Shown here piece by piece: positions 31,770-43,182 of a stretch of DNA of 64,000 nt; positions within the stretch are counted from its first letter, which is position 1; every line of letters starts with the position of its first letter. The notes beneath the pieces were generated by a model that made no database searches, was not told the origin of the DNA, and saw only the letters and a list, made by a program, of their open reading frames with translations. This DNA is from Curvularia sp. ZM96 (lineage: Eukaryota; Ascomycota; Dothideomycetes; Pleosporales; Pleosporaceae). The DNA is taken from NCBI GenBank assembly GCA_022457065.1, contig JAJGBQ010000005.1, positions 2,108,001 through 2,172,000 of the forward strand, in the 5' to 3' direction. Made by a program: the position numbers and the translations under genes.

Positions 31770-34114
31770 CTAACAATAATATCTCTCAATGAAATCAGAA
31801 CGCCACCGATATGCTCCAGCAAATGCAATAAACGTATCACCCTCCTCAAGCTGATTTGTTTGTATGCCGTATTTGACGATGGTCTCGCCATGGCTGTATT
31901 TCAATCCAACATTATCCACATGATCCTCGGCAACAATCCCTCCGAGGAGTTGTTCAATGGTTGCGTTGAGTGGAATGACATCCCGACGTTGTAAGTTTAC
32001 AATGGTCATCCTGGACAAAAGCAAAAGTAGTTCTTCAAGCGAAGTTTCTAGGTCACTCTCCACCGCATCCTGGACTGCATCTATAAACGCCGTGTGCCGA
32101 GTTATATCTCTCCCAAAGAATTTTGTTAGGGTGTCTGAAACGTTGTCAAATTCTGCCTGCAACTCTTGGTTGCCTTCTGTTATCAGCTCTTTTATATGAT
32201 ATGCAAGCATAAGCAGCCCTGACGCGGAGACGGAGTGGGAAAATATTTGAGACGCTGGAGTCGGGTTCGCTTTCCGAACGATGACCGAAGGTAGATGGCT
32301 GTTTGCTGATAAGAGCGCAACCAAGGCGAAGCTGTAGCTATGGAACGATGTTGGGGGAAACCTCTTCTCGAAGTGCATAATATTCGACAAGATGGCTAGC
32401 CTGTCCGACACAAAGCGGTTGTCGCAACTTTCCATGTCTAGAAAAGTTCTGTGAAGTCGGAGGTTGGAGATTTTATTGATGTCTATCGACCCCGGCCCCA
32501 ATTTCAATGTTTCGCAGACCCTGTCAAACGGAGTCCCTGCGAAAACGGGCCCGCTAAGAACCTGTGCAGCTTCGTGGAGCGAGTTCAGCGCTTCAAATGT
32601 GGCGTCCCTAAAAGTGATATCTTCCTCGAGTAATTTCTGCAGTGCTGGGTCGGAGAGCATGGTCCTTATCACGGCTGCGACTGAACAGATCTTGCCAATC
32701 ATCAAGGGGAAATCTTCTCCAATAAGGTTGCTTTTAGAGTGTTTGTTGAGCAAATTGAGGGCCTCGGTTGATACAGGTAGGAGGAGGTGCATATCCACAT
32801 TAGCCGAAAACCTTTCTTGAAAAACCCATGTTCTCGTGAACCAGCGATCTCGAGCGATGCATCTGAATAACCGAGCGGTGGATTGGATCCTTCTCAATAG
32901 TAGTTTCATCCCATCGCCAGCAAAGAGGGCAGCTTTATCAAATTCCGCCTCAGCAACGGCCTGAGCCGTAAGGTGGAAACAATCGATGTCGAATAACACG
33001 TCGACTTGCGTTTTAGTCAACCGGAAATTCAATAGTCCAATCTGATGTTCGGCTTGGCTGAATATGATGTGGTTGCATTGAAGATGGGTTTGAATATCGG
33101 CAGGATCACCTTGGTCCACACATTCTTGATCGATCCAAATGAGTGACAGATTCATAGAGATTGCGAATGCGATCGCCCTGAGCAAGACTTTGGGGGGACA
33201 TCGAGGAGCCCTGAGAGGTTCATCGCCTTGCTTAACTAGAACTCTTGGTGAGGGGGGAAAGGGACTTGAGTCCCCATTGTCCGGGTTGCTGAACGAGTCC
33301 CAGGAATAAGAGACAGCGACGTAGCGTTTCTCTGTGGGATATTCACCCTTTTCCGTTAGGGTGCAGGTCATCTCTGAGCCCAAGTCGCCGTATTGTTTCA
33401 GATGGGGTATCTTGAGGAAGCGGAGATTTGTGTGTGTCTCCTGGGGAATGATATGCTCCGAAATTTGGCTTAGCGCAGAGAGGGAATGATATTTGAAGTC
33501 ATATACTACATCCCCAATGGTGAGATCTATATCTCGCTGCATGGTTGAATGTAGCTGCGCAGCAAGATAGTTCGGCGCAGGAATTTCCGGCGCTGCGCTT
33601 GCTAGAGGACTGCAGCTGTGGGTTTCTTCGGGAATGTCTGGAGTTGGCGCTGCGAATCGATAAGCGTTCCAAATCGGATATTAGAAAATTTTAAAGGCGA
33701 GTAATCACCTCTGGATTCATATGGAGATACTGCGTCGTGGCCATTTCGCGAGACGTACTTTCTTAACTTTTCTGGGGGCAGAATCTCATCGTCGGTCCCC
33801 ACTTCGCTCTCTTTGTTATCTTGTTTTCTTTTCATAAGTTTGGGTGCAGTATCATCCTGGTCTTTCTTATACTTTGATGGGAACCCCCACTTCTCGAACT
33901 GTCTCTCATACTGGGCTTTCCTTGAAGCATTATTAGCGGATATCGAAAACAAGACTTGGAGGGAATTTTTTTACGTGGCGCTGAACCCATACTTTGCCGA
34001 CATTTCCTGCATCACGCCGCCGGGTCCTTGGAGATCTCTATTCTCGGCGATGTAGAGGGACTGAATGGCAGTACGGCGTGAACCCCATTCATCCTCAGTG
34101 AAGTCGGCTGGCAT
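31770..34114 (-). CDS. Clr5-domain plus HET-domain fusion protein
   Basis: Three exons, 34114-33975, 33920-33709 and 33649-31770, with introns of 54 bp (GTAAAA/AAG) and 59 bp (GTGATT/CAG with CTAAT branch), giving 743 aa in one frame. Residues about 5-65 are a Clr5 domain (tryptophan near the start, QSLYIAENRDL, GFSATKAQYERQFEKWGF), a fungal N-terminal helical domain. A charged linker follows. From about residue 195 comes a HET (heterokaryon incompatibility) domain: RYVAVSYSWDSF, LSLIWIDQECVDQ and DRWFTRTWVFQERF. HET domains mediate cell-death responses in non-self recognition. Without the second intron this would be two genes whose start and stop lie about 60 bp apart; the exact frame restoration favours one gene. 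It is the last gene before the RIP-mutated block and is itself open throughout. Confidence 0.75.
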
Positions 34115-35367
34115 AATGAGTTACGCAAAGGACGATGATAAAGAGCTCAGCGATGAACAAATATAGGTTTGGCATCTCTCGAGGGTGGATGGGACTATTT
34201 CTATTCCGGTCTGACCGCCGGAGTTGCAGCGAAACGGCGATGGGGTCGATCTTCGCTGCAAACCGACTGGCTGATGGCAGGCGTGACTCTCTCTGTGGCT
34301 GCCTCGAATTCTGCGAGAAGGCAACCTCTCTAGATAACACTGAAACCCTGAGGAAATAAGCGCTTACTGTACACTCCATCGATACAGCTTATTTAGGTAT
34401 GTATTATATTAAAATGACTGTCGGAAACAGCTTTATTGATCACAAAATGCTTCTATTGCTCTGCCCTTTTACATCTATATACATTTATAGCGTTTATTAT
34501 GAGGTATTTAGTTTGGTGGTGAACAATACGAACAATAAGGCGCCTATTCTTTACGCTTAACAATTACCCCGCACCAGACTCCACTAGGATGAAAATGGCG
34601 TCTGTGGAATGTTACGTCAAAGTTTATTCGACTTCACCGCCATATCCTGCGTCTCGGATCGGCCCTGAAGCACGTACGACTGAATCTAATTGGACGCTAT
34701 TTGGCGCTGACTGTCTTCTCTCCTTGCTGCCACCCATTGCTTGGGCCACCGGTGAACACAATACGCCGTAGAAGTCCCGGCTTGGCACTGACATTTGGAT
34801 TAGGTCTCTGTGAAGGGCTACGCCCAGATACTCTACTAAGACGATCACATAATGATAGAACACGTAACTTTTACAAGTTACGTAGCCTTATTGTTTTATA
34901 TAGATAAGAGAAGATATAAAGAAAGTATATACTTAGCCTATTTTCTTTTCTTTTTTTACCTTTTTCTTCCAGATAATAAGTAAATATTTCTTTTATTTTA
35001 TTTTTCTTTTTTCTTGTTTTTTACAAATAGCTCGCCTATAGCGATTAGCCTGTTAGAAAGTATTATAAAAAAATAGTAGATTATTTCATCGCCTACTAAA
35101 AATCAAAGATTAAAAAAAAAGATTTTATTAAAGTTAGGATTTAAATATAATATTTTTAGTACTTCTAGCGTTATATCTTATGAGATCTTAGATACTAAAG
35201 CTTTAGCTCTATATAAGTCTTAAGCTTTAGAGCTTTAGTTTTATATATTAGATCTAAAGTATAGATTTAGATAGATCTCTAACTATAAAAGAATAATAAA
35301 CTCCAATAAGTAGAAGCTTATTAGATAGCTAATAATAAGTAGAAAACTCTAAACTTATTAAGCTATA
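34115..35367. other. Upstream region passing into AT-rich block
   Basis: The first 260 bp may hold the Clr5-HET promoter. From about 34390 the sequence becomes AT-rich, with a normal-composition patch at 34560-34850, then dense TA from 34880. An 8-bp-stem hairpin (CGTAACTT TTAC AAGTTACG) lies at about 34863-34882. No gene is supported. Confidence 0.45.
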
Positions 35368-35680
35368 ACGTACCTCACGGCTTCGTCGGACACCCGGCTT
35401 CGCCGGACACTTCAAAACTCACCAAAAATTCTAACTTGCAGGGGTCTAGATCTTGATAACTACTAATTACATCTAGCTAAAAATTTAATATATAAGCTAC
35501 ATCTATATAATTAATAAATCTAGAGATTTCTAAATTGCTAGCTAATATATTAGTAGAGATATTTAATATTTCTAGATTTTCTAAGCGTATTTTCTAGATC
35601 TCTATAACTACTAAGTACAATTATCTAAAAATCCTATATATTGTTTGAATATATTTAAATAATAAGCTATTAAACTTTTA

Positions 35681-37559
35681 ACGTACCTCACGGGTTCGTG
35701 GACTACACGGGTTCGTGGACTACACGGGTTCGTGGACCACTTTAGCCAAGACCCTATTAAAACTACTACCCTACCCCAATGTCGCAACAACAACAGTAGA
35801 TAGAGCCCTCTCGTGAAGGTTAGATACAGCTTGCCCTTTAAGCTCTTAAACAAGACGCGAATCTCTTAGAGCGACGCGCTATAGCTATCTTTAACGTCCC
35901 TCGCGTTACACTACGTCGACGACGCGCAGGATAGACTCTACAGGCAGATCGCTAGCCTAAAATAATAAATCTAACTAAGCTTAAGAAGAAGGTGGTTATT
36001 AAGTATATACTTGACCTTAATCTACGTGGATTTCCCCCTAGGCTCGCAGATGTGGCTAATATAGCTAATTCTTTACGCGCTAAGCGCAATCTAGACTAGG
36101 TTAGCTAAAACTAGTCTAGCACGTTCGTTAAGCGCCGCCCTAAGCTTAAAGTAAAGTTTAATCGCAAGTACGACTACAAGAGAGCTCTTTATAAGAATTC
36201 TAAGGCTATTTAAGACTAGTTTAGCCTAGTAGCTAATATAAAAGCTAAGTATAGGATTCTAGATAATAACACGTTTAATTTTAATAAGACGGGCTTTATA
36301 ATAGGTTAGATTGCCCCTAGAGCTATTATTATAGCTTTAGAGAGGCGTGGACGGCCTAAGACTATCTAGCTAGGTAATAGAGAGTGGGCGACAGTTATCT
36401 AGAGTATTAACGCGACTAGATAGACGATTCCGCCCTTTATTATACTTAAGGCGCGTTACTATCTCTTAAGCTAGTATAAAGATAGTAATATACCCTAGAA
36501 CTAGGTTATTAGGGTCTCTAAGAACAGCTAGACGACTAATAAGCTTAGTCTTGTATAGCTAAAGTACTTTAATAAGTATATAAAGACGAAGAAGGTTGGC
36601 GCTAACCGCCTACTTATTATCGACGGCTATAAGAGCTATAACTTGCTAGATTTCTAAAAATACTATAAAGATAACTCTATTATTACTATTTACATGTCTC
36701 TATACTCGTCTTACCTCTTATAGCCTCTTAATGTGGGCTATTTTGCCCCTTTAAAGTAGGCCTATGGGCACTAAGTCGAATCGCTCATGCGCACCTAGAT
36801 TAGTTACGTTACAAAATAAGAGTTCCTACCTTACTTTAAGCGGGCTTTTAACGTCTTATTTACTACTAGTAATATCTAAGGAGGGTTTCGAGGCGCTAGA
36901 TTAGTCCTATTTAACCTAGAACGGGTTATATCCGCCCTTAATATTAAGTTACGCACTCTATTACCTCTACCTATTGATAACTAGCCCTAGGTGTCGTAAA
37001 CGTCTAGTAATACCCTAAAATTAGGGTCGTAATTAACGCTAGTAAAATAGAGAATTTAAAGGTATATAGATAGTTTACTAACGTCTATAGTAGAGGCCTT
37101 TAAAAAGATCTTAAAGAGGGTAGCTATTATCGCGTATAAGTTAGTATTAGCGTAAAAGCGGATTACTAAGCTTAAAGTAGCTAACGTAGCCGCCACGCGA
37201 CGAAAATCGCATAAAAGAAAACGTGTTTAGGTAGAGAGGACTTTAATAGTTAAAGACGGGGAGCGCTTAGCTACTCTCTAGGACTTTAGGGCGCGTAGTA
37301 ATAGGAAGAAGTTAAAGAAGTAGAAACGCGCTAAAGAGGGTGAACTATCTTAAAGGTAGTGTGGACGGTATAATAGGACTAAGTATAACGCGCGAACGTG
37401 TAAGCAGGTAGTAGAAGTAGACTTAGAATAATATCTTGTATTTCTTTGCGCTATGCAGGTTTAAAGTGGGCTGTTTTGGGCCATAATGTGGTGGTTTTGG
37501 TGGGGTCTTGGCAAAAGTGGTCCACGAACCCGTGTGGTCCACGAACCCGTGAGGTACGT
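35681..37559 (+). mobile_element. RIP-degraded pogo/Fot1-like transposon, family F copy 1
   Basis: It is 1879 bp, bounded by ACGTACCTCACGGGTTCG inverted repeats and a TA duplication (35679-35680, 37560-37561). The plus strand carries a transposase relic full of TAG/TAA stops from CpA-to-TpA change; the 3' end still resembles the CCHC-type tail seen in other copies (GACGGTATAATAGGACTAAG). It is inserted inside a smaller TIR element. It is exactly 17 bp longer than the related copy at 57832-59693, which is explained by an extra subterminal repeat unit. Confidence 0.8.
35689..35739 (+). repeat. Three tandem 17-bp subterminal repeats
   Basis: CACGGGTTCGTGGACTA occurs three times in succession (the last unit ends CCA), while the opposite end of the same element has two. 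In other copies both ends have two. These lie where transposase-binding sites are expected. Confidence 0.85.
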
Positions 37560-37836
37560 TATAGATTATTAATAGGTAGTTATTAAGATCTAGACCCCTA
37601 CAAGTTAGAATTTTTAGTAAGTTTTAAAGTGTCTGGCGAAGCTGGGTGTCCGACGAAGCCGTGAGGTACGTTAGTTATAATAAGAATATAATAGATTAAA
37701 AATCTAAACTATAGTAATATAATAGCACACTATTAAACTAACCTAGTAGCTATATAGCTAATAGATCTAGAATTAAGCTAAACTAGATCTAAGTTAGACC
37801 CGTATTAGCTAGTATAAGTATAGACTATTCTATTTA

Positions 37837-39956
37837 ACGTAGTTCACAAGCGAGTTAGCACCCTAAGCGAGTTAGTAGCTCCCTACTAGCGCGTTAACGT
37901 CGACACGACAATGCGAAATACCACAATAACGCAATTATCTATCTACCTATCTAGAATTAGATCTTTAGCTTGCTCTTTTTAATATTTAATTCTAACGTGT
38001 TTAGAGTATTAAGCGTGCTACTAAAATCTATAGCGTCTCTCGAATAATAGTATAAGACTAACGCGCTAGGAAACGCCCCTAACGTGACTATAAAGCGAAT
38101 TCGAAACGCCTAAATAAGCTAGAAGAGGAGGCTATAGTTAGGCGTGTTCTTAAGGAGTCTATAAGAGAATTTGCGTTTATAAAGGCTAATATTCGAGTAA
38201 TAGCTAATAAACTATTGTATAAGCGCGCTAGTAACCCTATTAGCAAGAACTAGGTTAATAACTTTGTTAAGAGGACTTCTAAGCTCTAGACGCGCTAGAG
38301 TCGTCTCTATAATCACCAGCGAGCCGCCTGCGAGGACCTAGCGGCTATCTAGCGCTAGTTCGACTTAGTCTAGGCGACTGTAACGGCACAGGCAAGTCTG
38401 GTCGGATCCGTACCGGCTGTAGAGTCACTCAGAGGCATATGGGAGTGCGTGGGACGTCAATTGAGCCTTGATTTAATAGACACCTATAGGCCTTGTACGA
38501 AAGGATATTAAAAATCTATAGAATAACTATGTGGGATAGTCTGTACTTATACTGGCCGATACGGGTCCGACTTAGATCTAGTTCGGTCTGATCCTGGATC
38601 TATCGGCTGAATGGCCACTGGGTTGGTTTGATAGTGTGCCGTTACAGCGACAAAGTAGAAGTAGGGTATTGTAGACGACGATATCTATAACTTTAACGAA
38701 ACTAGCTTTATAATAGGTAAGATTTTATTATAGTTAGTTATTATAGACTTAGAGGGATTAGGTAAAAAGAAGCGCGTCTAGCTAGACAACTATGAGTAGG
38801 TTACTATAATCTAAGGCGTAGGCGCGTTAGGTCGCCAGCTACCTCTCTTTATTATCTTTACGGGCAAGATGCTTATTAACGTCTAGTTTAAGAATCTACC
38901 TACTAACTAGGTGCTTAAAGTTAGTTCTAATAGCTAGATAAACAATTAGCTTGCGCTTACCTAGTTAGAGCACTTTAATATCTATACGAAGAGCTATACT
39001 ATAGGTAGATATCGACTACTAATTATTAATAGCTATAAGAGCTACTACTCTATTAATTTTTAAGATCTTTGTAAGAAGAAGAATATTATTCTTCTTTATA
39101 TACCCGCCCACTCGTCTTACCTATTATAGCCCCTTAATATCGCCTGCTTCTCGCCGTTAAAGCGTAAGTACGGCGACTTAATCTTAGACTTAGCACGCAA
39201 CTATACTAGCTATATTACTAAGGAGACCTTCCTACTAGCCTTTAAGACTACTTTTAAGTAGTCTATTATAAAGAAGAATATTTAGGCTAGCTTTAGAGGC
39301 GCTAGTCTAGTCCTATATAACCTATAGGCTATACTATTAAAGCTTAATATAGTAGTGTAGATACTAGTATAATTACTACAATAGGTAGCCGCCTAGGAGG
39401 CGTAGATACCACGCAACGCGCGCAAAGTCGAGGCGTAAAGTACTCTTATTTAATAGAGAGTAAGAAACCGCCCTAGGTCTTCTATAAGTTCTCTTAATAA
39501 AAAGGTTGCTTAGTTAAGTAAAGAGGCTTAGTAAATAGTATATAAGATAACGCTTATAAGAGAGAAAGTAGCTACTCTTTAAGAGGCTCTAGATATAGTA
39601 AATAAGCGTAAGAGCCATAAGTGGCGATATATATAGACAGATAAGACTCTTACTATTAGTAAAGTATAGAATTTATTAGCTAAACAGGCGAGTAGTAGTT
39701 ATAGTAATAGCGAGAGTGCGTCGAAGAGGGTGCGAGAAGAGAGGCGCTACGGGCGTTGCAAGTAGACTAGATATAACGCCCATACCTGCGTAGTTAAAAT
39801 TAATAGTGCTAGCGATAGTAATAGATCTAAGAAGTAAATTAGCTTATTATAATTTTTAATATACTATAATTAATAGTTGTAATAACGTTGCGAAGTCGAC
39901 GCGCTAGTAGGGAGCTGCCAACTCGCTTGGGGTGCCGACTCGCTTGTGAACCACGT
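37837..39956 (+). mobile_element. RIP-degraded pogo/Fot1-like transposon, family B
   Basis: It is 2120 bp including a nested 268-bp LTR and its 5-bp duplication, so 1847 bp originally. The ends begin ACGTAGTTCACAAGCGAG and end ...CGCTTGTGAACCACGT with flanking TA. The plus-strand transposase relic aligns with the un-RIPed copies at 41.3 and 46.5 kb (for example the LNKLEEEA and KQKWGI stretches) but carries many stop codons. Confidence 0.85.
38379..38646 (-). mobile_element. Fresh solo LTR (268 bp) nested in the family B transposon
   Basis: Begins TGTAACGGCACAGGCAAG and ends ...TGTGCCGTTACA, with a 5-bp target duplication GCGAC (38374-38378, 38647-38651). It lies in the opposite orientation to the older copies and has kept many CpG, CpA and TpG sites that those copies have lost. 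It is an almost unmutated copy embedded in heavily mutated DNA. Confidence 0.88.
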
Positions 39957-40107
39957 TAGTTATTCTATAAATTTTTAATATTCTTTTATATAAGGCCTAT
40001 AAGTATCTATTAAATTAAGACTTATTTAACGTCCTACGCACTCCTATATGTCTCTAAGTAACTCTATAGCTAATACTAATCTGACTAGTCTTGGCTGTGC
40101 CGTTATA

Positions 40108-40553
40108 AGTAATATATAAAGTACTTAAAAAACTCTAAAATTCTTAAACTATAGTTATAGGTACTTAGAGTAGTATACTTATTTATAAATACTCTACTTT
40201 TCTACTATTATTTAAACTTAATCTCTAGCTGTATAATATCTATTAATATTGCTCTATAAGTCATTTCTATCTTTTTCCTACTAATTTCTATCTCTTTTAT
40301 ACTATTTTCTATCGCAATCTAATTATACCGGTCACTAATTAAGGTCACCTAATCTAGATTAAGTCGAGTCTGTTCTAGATCGGGCTAAACCTAATTAAAT
40401 TAATTAGATTAGATAAGATTAAGAGATTAGCCTAATTAGCTAATTAGGTAAGTAAGCTAGTCTAATTAAGACTAAGAAGTATAGAAGTAGTAGTACATAT
40501 TCTAATCTATCTAAGCTAATCTAATAGATTAAGTAAATTTAATTAGTCTACTT
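40108..40553. other. AT-rich RIP-mutated spacer
   Basis: Dense in TA, CTAG and TTAA, between two LTR copies. A purine/pyrimidine patch rich in TTAATTAGATTAG occurs near 40380-40450. No element is identified. Confidence 0.5.
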
Positions 40554-40821
40554 TGTAACGGCACACTATCAAACTAACCTAGTAGCTATTTAGCTAATAG
40601 ATCTAGAATCAAGCTAAACTAGATCTAAGTTAGACCTATATTAGCAAGTATAAGTATAGACTATCCTATATAGTTATTTTATAGATTTTTAATATTCATT
40701 TATATAAGACTTATAAGTATCAATTAAATTAGGACTTATTTAATATTCTACGTACTTCTATATACCTCTAAATAACTCTATAGCTAATACTGATCTAACT
40801 AGTCTTATTTATACTATTATA
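40554..40821 (+). mobile_element. RIP-degraded LTR copy (268 bp)
   Basis: Begins TGTAACGGCACACTATCA and ends TACTATTATA, the RIP version of GTGCCGTTACA. The length is exactly 268 bp. No matching 5-bp duplication is seen (TACTT on the left, TCATA on the right), so it may be a remnant 5' LTR rather than a solo insertion. Confidence 0.8.
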
Positions 40822-41336
40822 TCATATTAAAAGACTTATTCTAGCTAGTAAGAGTATATAAAATAATATTATAACTATTTATCAACTCTATTTAAGTCTA
40901 GTCTCTTTAGATATAATTAAGATACTTGTAGTATTACGTTAATTATTTATTTATAAGTAGAATCTCTTTAATCTTCTACTAACTAAAGTTTTTAAATCTA
41001 GAACTTCTACTCTTTATTAGAGTTATGTTACTTTTAGAAAACTTATATTATATACGCTAAGATAAAATTATGAAAACTACTAAGAACTTATATATATTAA
41101 AATTAACTACTAATAGTAGACTAAAACTTCTTCGACTTATTAGAGCTTATAAGAAAATTAACCTATTTCTAGAGTTAAAAACTCTAATAAAAAAAGCTAA
41201 CTAGAAAATAACTAGTTATAGAAGATAAAAAGAATTTAAAGAAGAACTAGTTTACTACTCTCTAAGTAGAAATTACTAGACTAAATAAATAATTAAAACG
41301 TTTATAACGAGAAATAACCACTCTATTTACTAACTA

Positions 41337-43182
41337 ACGTAGTTCATAAGCGAGCTGATCACCCAAGCGAGCTGATCACACCCCACCAGCGCGTTAAAGT
41401 CAAGACGTTATCACAGTCTTTTATCATAGTCGATAAAGTATTACGATATACTAAATTAATTATCAGAATCGCTACTATCACTTGCACTATCTATCTCAAC
41501 TGCGCAGGTACGAGCGTTGTGTCCAGTCTGCTTGCAACGCCCGCACCGCCTCTCTCCTCGAACCCTCTTCGACGCACTCTCACCATCACCACGACTACTA
41601 CCCGCCTGTTCAGCCAATACTTCTTGAACTTCGCCTACAGTAAGAGTCTCTTCTGTCCGTACGTATCGCCGCTTACGGCTCTTACGCTTGTTTGATTCAT
41701 CTAGAGCCGCTTGAAGAGTAGTAATTTTCTCTGTCAGAAGCACCATTTTATGTGCCATTTGCTGAGCCCTTTACTCAGCTGCGCGATCTGCTCGGTGAGT
41801 GAATTGGCAGAAGACCCACGGCGTTTTCTCACGCTCTCTTGAATAAGACCAATTTGAGCCTCAACCTCGCGCGCGTTGCGTGGTGTCTGCGCCTCCCAGG
41901 CGGCTACCCGTCGCGGTGATTGATATGGTGTCTGCACCACTACGTCAAGCTTAGATAGCACAGCCTGTGGGTCGTGTGGGACTAGACCAGCGCCTCTAAA
42001 GCCAGCTTGGATATTCTCCTTCGTGATAGACTGCTCAAAAGCAGTCTTAAAGGCTGGCAGGAAGGTCTCCTTGCTGATATAGTGGGTGCGGTTGCGTGCC
42101 AAGCCTGAAACAGCGTCGCCATACTTGCGCTTCAACGGCGAGAAGCAGGCGACGTCAAGGGGCTGCAATAGGTGAGACGAGTGCGCAGGCATACAGATAA
42201 GAATAATATTCTTCTCCTTGCAAAGATCTTGAAAATCGACGGAGCAGTGGCTCTCATGGCCGTCAATGATAAGCAGTCGATACCCACCCACAGTATGCCT
42301 CTTTGTATGGGTATCAAAGTGCTCCAACCAGGCAAGACTAAGCTGATTATTCGTCCAGCCATTAGGACTGACTTCAAGAACCCAGTCAGCAGGTAAGTCT
42401 TTAAACCAGACGTTGATAAGCACCTTGCCCGCAAAGACAACGAAGGGTGGTATCCGGCGACCCGTCGCGCCCACGCCTTGGATCACAGTAACCCACTCAC
42501 GGTTGCCTGGCTGTACCCGCTTCTTTTTGCCATATCCCTCTGAGCTTGTGACAACTAACTGTGATGAAATCTTGCCCATCATAAAGCCAGTTTCGTCAAA
42601 GTTGTAGATATCATCGTCTACAATACCCCACTTCTGCTTCATCCTCTGGACTAAGTCGAACCAGCGCTGGATAGCCGCTAGGTCCTCGCAGGCGGCTCGC
42701 TGGTGATCATAGGGACGGCTCCAGCGCGTACGGAGCTCAGGAGTTCGCTTAACAAAGTTATCAACCCAGTTCTTGCCAACAGGGTTGCTCCCTCGCTCAT
42801 GCAATAGTTTATCAGCCATAGCTCGAACGTCAGGCTTTGTAGGCGCAAATCCTCGCGCAGACTCTTCAAGAATACTCTCAACTATAGCCTCCTCTTCTAG
42901 CTTGTTTAGGCGCTTTAAATTTGCTTCGCAGTCGCGTCGAGGGCGTATTCCAGCACGTCGAGTAGATAGAGTACTTTGAGGCACGTTATAGATAGAGGCA
43001 GCACGTCTTTGGCTTTGAACACGTTGTGATTGGACATCAGAAAGAGCAAGTTGAAGATCTGATTCAGGATAAGTTAATTGATGATCGCGTTGTTGCGACA
43101 TAACGCGTTGTAGTGTCAACGTCGACGCGCTGGTGGGGTGTGATCAGCTCGCTTGGGTGATCAGCTCGCTTATGAACTACGT
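41337..43182 (-). mobile_element. Un-RIPed pogo/Fot1-like transposon, copy C1
   Basis: 1846 bp, TA flanked (41335-41336, 43183-43184), with inverted repeats starting ACGTAGTTCATAAGCGAG. Each end holds two copies of AAGCGAGCTGATCAC. Base composition is near normal and its long open frame is almost intact, in contrast with the mutated DNA on both sides. The transposase is on the minus strand. Confidence 0.92.
41456..43101 (-). pseudogene. pogo-type DDD transposase with one frameshift (copy C1)
   Basis: The start is the ATG at 43101 (MSQQRDHQLT). The N-terminal 110 residues have CENP-B/Tc5-type HTH character (RVQSQRRAASIYNVPQSTLS, KNWVDNFVKRTPEL). The catalytic triad is Asp169 (NFDETGF), Asp280 (LLIIDGHESH) and Asp316 (LQPLDVACFSPLKR), a DD35D spacing typical of pogo/Fot1. 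The frame breaks at the C run 41767-41769, which has three Cs where copy C2 has four; downstream the other frame continues to a Lys/Arg-rich region and a CCHC knuckle (CGRCKQTGHNARTC). Allowing one base back, the length would be 548 aa, as in C2. There are no RIP stops. Confidence 0.9.

Larger units (their letters stand above)
35368..37671. mobile_element. Short TIR element (about 420 bp) split by a pogo-like transposon
   Basis: The left arm is 35368-35680 and the right arm 37562-37671; the interior is the inserted element at 35681-37559. The terminal inverted repeats are about 90 bp, begin ACGTACCTCACGGCTTCG and are flanked by TA (35366-35367 and 37672-37673), so it follows the pogo/Tc1 TA rule. 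Each arm repeats the unit CGGCTTCG-variable-CGGACAC twice. Joined, the arms are too short for a transposase, so it is a non-autonomous (MITE-like) member of this group. Confidence 0.75.
37718..40107 (+). mobile_element. RIP-degraded solo LTR (268 bp) split by a pogo-like element
   Basis: The halves 37718-37836 and 39957-40107 join to exactly 268 bp after removing the inserted element and its TA duplication. The ends correspond to TG...CA with RIP changes, and a perfect 5-bp target duplication AGTAA flanks it (37713-37717, 40108-40112), which is the hallmark of an LTR retrotransposon insertion reduced to a solo LTR. Confidence 0.85.

Noticed and set aside
33542..33602. Clr5 and HET as two separate genes about 60 bp apart
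   Set aside because: Possible, but a 59-bp intron joins the frames exactly and the HET frame stays open up to the acceptor; kept as the alternative in the entry.
38379..38646. A Tc1-type or other MITE with GTAACGGCACA inverted repeats
   Set aside because: The ends are TG...CA, the duplication is 5 bp and the copies are a constant 268 bp, which fits a solo LTR better.
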